DNA of 6,825 bases, taken from positions 1-6,825 of the forward strand of contig JALRGK010000081.1 of the NCBI GenBank assembly GCA_023253415.1, written 5' to 3'. Made by a program: the position numbers and the translations under genes. Each line of letters starts with the position of its first letter. The first letter of the stretch is position 1. Below, in pieces: positions 5,539 to 6,825 of this stretch. The notes under the pieces were generated by a model. The model ran no database searches and had not been told where the DNA came from. It saw only the letters and a program-made list of their open reading frames with translations. The stretch is from Rhodocyclaceae bacterium. Lineage in GTDB: Bacteria; Pseudomonadota; Gammaproteobacteria; Burkholderiales; Rhodocyclaceae.

Positions 5539-6825
5539 TACACAGCCTCCTTAACCTTAGCGTTTTTCTTGATGTCATCCAGGGCACGGCGGTATTCGTG
5601 CGGCATGACCTTGATGAACTTGGCGCGATGCTGATCCCAGTGGTCGAGGATGTTCTTCGCATACTGCGAACCGCTCCACTTGACGTGCTTGGCGATCAGT
5701 TCTTTGAGCAGCTCTTCATCCGTCATCGTCAGGTGACGCAGATCCACGGCGCCGTACTCGGTGTCTTCACCAAATTCGGAAGCGAGTGCAGCAGCCTTTT
5801 CAGCTGGCAATGGCTCCAGCGCAACCTGTGCCATGTTGCAGCGGCTGGCAAACTTGCCGTCGACGTCGTAGACATACGCGAAGCCACCCGACATGCCGGC
5901 ACCGAAGTTGCGGCCGGTCTGTCCCAGCACAACGACGGTACCACCCGTCATGTATTCACAGCCGTGATCACCGACGCCTTCAACAACCGCCGTGGCACCC
6001 GAGTTGCGAACGGCAAAACGCTCGCCACCGACACCGCTGAAGTAGGCCTCGCCATCGGTGGCACCGTACAGTACGGTGTTACCGACAATAATGTTGTCCT
6101 GGGTTTCACCGCGGAATGCCGCCGGCGGACGCACGACGATGCGACCACCTGACAGACCCTTGCCCACGTAGTCGTTCCCTTCGCCTTCGAGCACAAAGTT
6201 CACGCCCTTGGCCAGGAAAGCACCGAAGCTCTGGCCGGCCGTGCCGTGTAGACGGATCGTCAGCGTATCTTCAGGCAGACCGGCTGCCCCGTAGCGCTTG
6301 GCGATGTCGCCTGACAGCATGGCACCGACCGAGCGGTTCAGGTTGCGGATCGGGAAATCCAGTTCCTGCTTTTCCTTGCGGGTAATCGCCGGCTTGGCCG
6401 CACCGATCAGTTCGTGATCCAGCGCGCGTTCCAGGCCGTGATCCTGCGTTTCGGCGTGGCGGATCGCCACTTCATCCGGCACCGCCGGCATGTGGAAGAT
6501 GCGCGAGAAGTCCAGGCCTTTCGCCTTCCAGTGTTCGACACCGGCACGGGTATCGAGCAAGTCGGCGCGGCCCACCAGGTCGTCGAAACGGCTGATACCC
6601 ATCGTGGCCATCAACTTGCGCACTTCTTCGGCAATGAAGAAGAAGAAGTTAACGACGTGTTCTGGCTGACCACTAAAGCGCTTACGCAGCTCCGGATCCT
6701 GTGTGGCAACACCGACCGGACAGGTGTTCAAGTGACACTTACGCATCATGATGCAACCCGTCACAACCAGCGGTGCTGTGGCAAAACCGACTTCATCGGC
6801 ACCGAGCAGGGCGCCAATCACGACA
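5538..6825 (-). CDS. gltB: Glutamate synthase (NADPH) large subunit, C-terminal part (partial, cut by window edge)
   Basis: About 429 C-terminal residues of the roughly 1,500-residue alpha subunit are visible. GltB hydrolyses glutamine in its N-terminal amidotransferase domain and transfers the ammonia through a tunnel to 2-oxoglutarate at an FMN site. This part holds the end of the FMN synthase domain, with the 3Fe-4S cysteine pattern C-x5-C-x4-C ([20 protein letters not shown], encoded at 6720-6755). It then has the C-terminal beta-helix (GXGXG) domain with glycine repeats such as [43 protein letters not shown] and [15 protein letters not shown]. The protein ends in a Lys-rich AKVKEAV. There is no frameshift. 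The frame is open to the right edge, so the GTG at 6821 is internal. The TAA overlaps the gltD start by one base. Confidence 0.97.
   Translation of the reverse strand, partial: VVIGALLGADEVGFATAPLVVTGCIMMRKCHLNTCPVGVATQDPELRKRFSGQPEHVVNFFFFIAEEVRKLMATMGISRFDDLVGRADLLDTRAGVEHWKAKGLDFSRIFHMPAVPDEVAIRHAETQDHGLERALDHELIGAAKPAITRKEKQELDFPIRNLNRSVGAMLSGDIAKRYGAAGLPEDTLTIRLHGTAGQSFGAFLAKGVNFVLEGEGNDYVGKGLSGGRIVVRPPAAFRGETQDNIIVGNTVLYGATDGEAYFSGVGGERFAVRNSGATAVVEGVGDHGCEYMTGGTVVVLGQTGRNFGAGMSGGFAYVYDVDGKFASRCNMAQVALEPLPAEKAAALASEFGEDTEYGAVDLRHLTMTDEELLKELIAKHVKWSGSQYAKNILDHWDQHRAKFIKVMPHEYRRALDDIKKNAKVKEAV
5546..5552 (-). promoter_or_regulatory. Strong ribosome-binding site of gltD inside the gltB 3' end
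   Basis: AAGGAGG on the minus strand is fully complementary to the anti-Shine-Dalgarno core and lies 7 bases before the gltD ATG. It also encodes the Lys-Glu codons of the VKEAV end of GltB. Together with the TAATG stop-start overlap this fixes the gltD start and indicates coupled synthesis of the two subunits. Confidence 0.9.

Noticed and set aside
5598..6152. Plus-strand frame of 184 codons opposite gltB
   Set aside because: It is antisense to conserved glutamate synthase domains, with no recognisable motif or ribosome-binding site.

Overview
The window is an ordinary housekeeping stretch of a bacterial chromosome, most likely from a betaproteobacterium. The best clues are a PhaM-type polyhydroxybutyrate granule protein, the tRNA-Tyr/tRNA-Gly/tRNA-Thr/tuf arrangement, proteobacterial-type GlmU and GltBD sequences, and moderately high GC. 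I cannot name the genus; families such as Chromobacteriaceae or Rhodocyclaceae would fit, but this is inference.

Layout: positions 1-516 hold the start of a minus-strand translation operon. A strong sigma70 promoter (487-516) drives tRNA-Tyr(GTA), tRNA-Gly(TCC) and tRNA-Thr(GGT), then the first 28 codons of tuf, which runs off the left edge. Positions 658-2254 carry three plus-strand genes. A RutE-like nitroreductase-family gene overlaps a small three-helix membrane protein gene by 16 bases. After a 59-base gap comes phaM, whose product links PHB granules, PHB synthase and DNA. Positions 2255-6825 are all minus strand. In transcription order they hold the C-terminal third of gltB (entering from the right edge), gltD, an intrinsic terminator, glmU, and a small unknown membrane protein gene. 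The stop codon of that last gene directly abuts the phaM stop codon.

How the genes work together: GltB and GltD are the two subunits of NADPH-dependent glutamate synthase, which makes glutamate from glutamine and 2-oxoglutarate. GlmU makes UDP-N-acetylglucosamine for peptidoglycan and LPS. PhaM belongs to carbon storage. The tRNA/tuf unit serves translation. These are neighbours rather than one system, although gltBD and glmU lie on the same strand.

I found no defence island, mobile element, CRISPR array, prophage or recognisable new system. The most interesting details are small: a perfect palindrome that takes in the CCA end of tRNA-Thr, two unassigned small membrane proteins, and the zero-gap convergent end of phaM.
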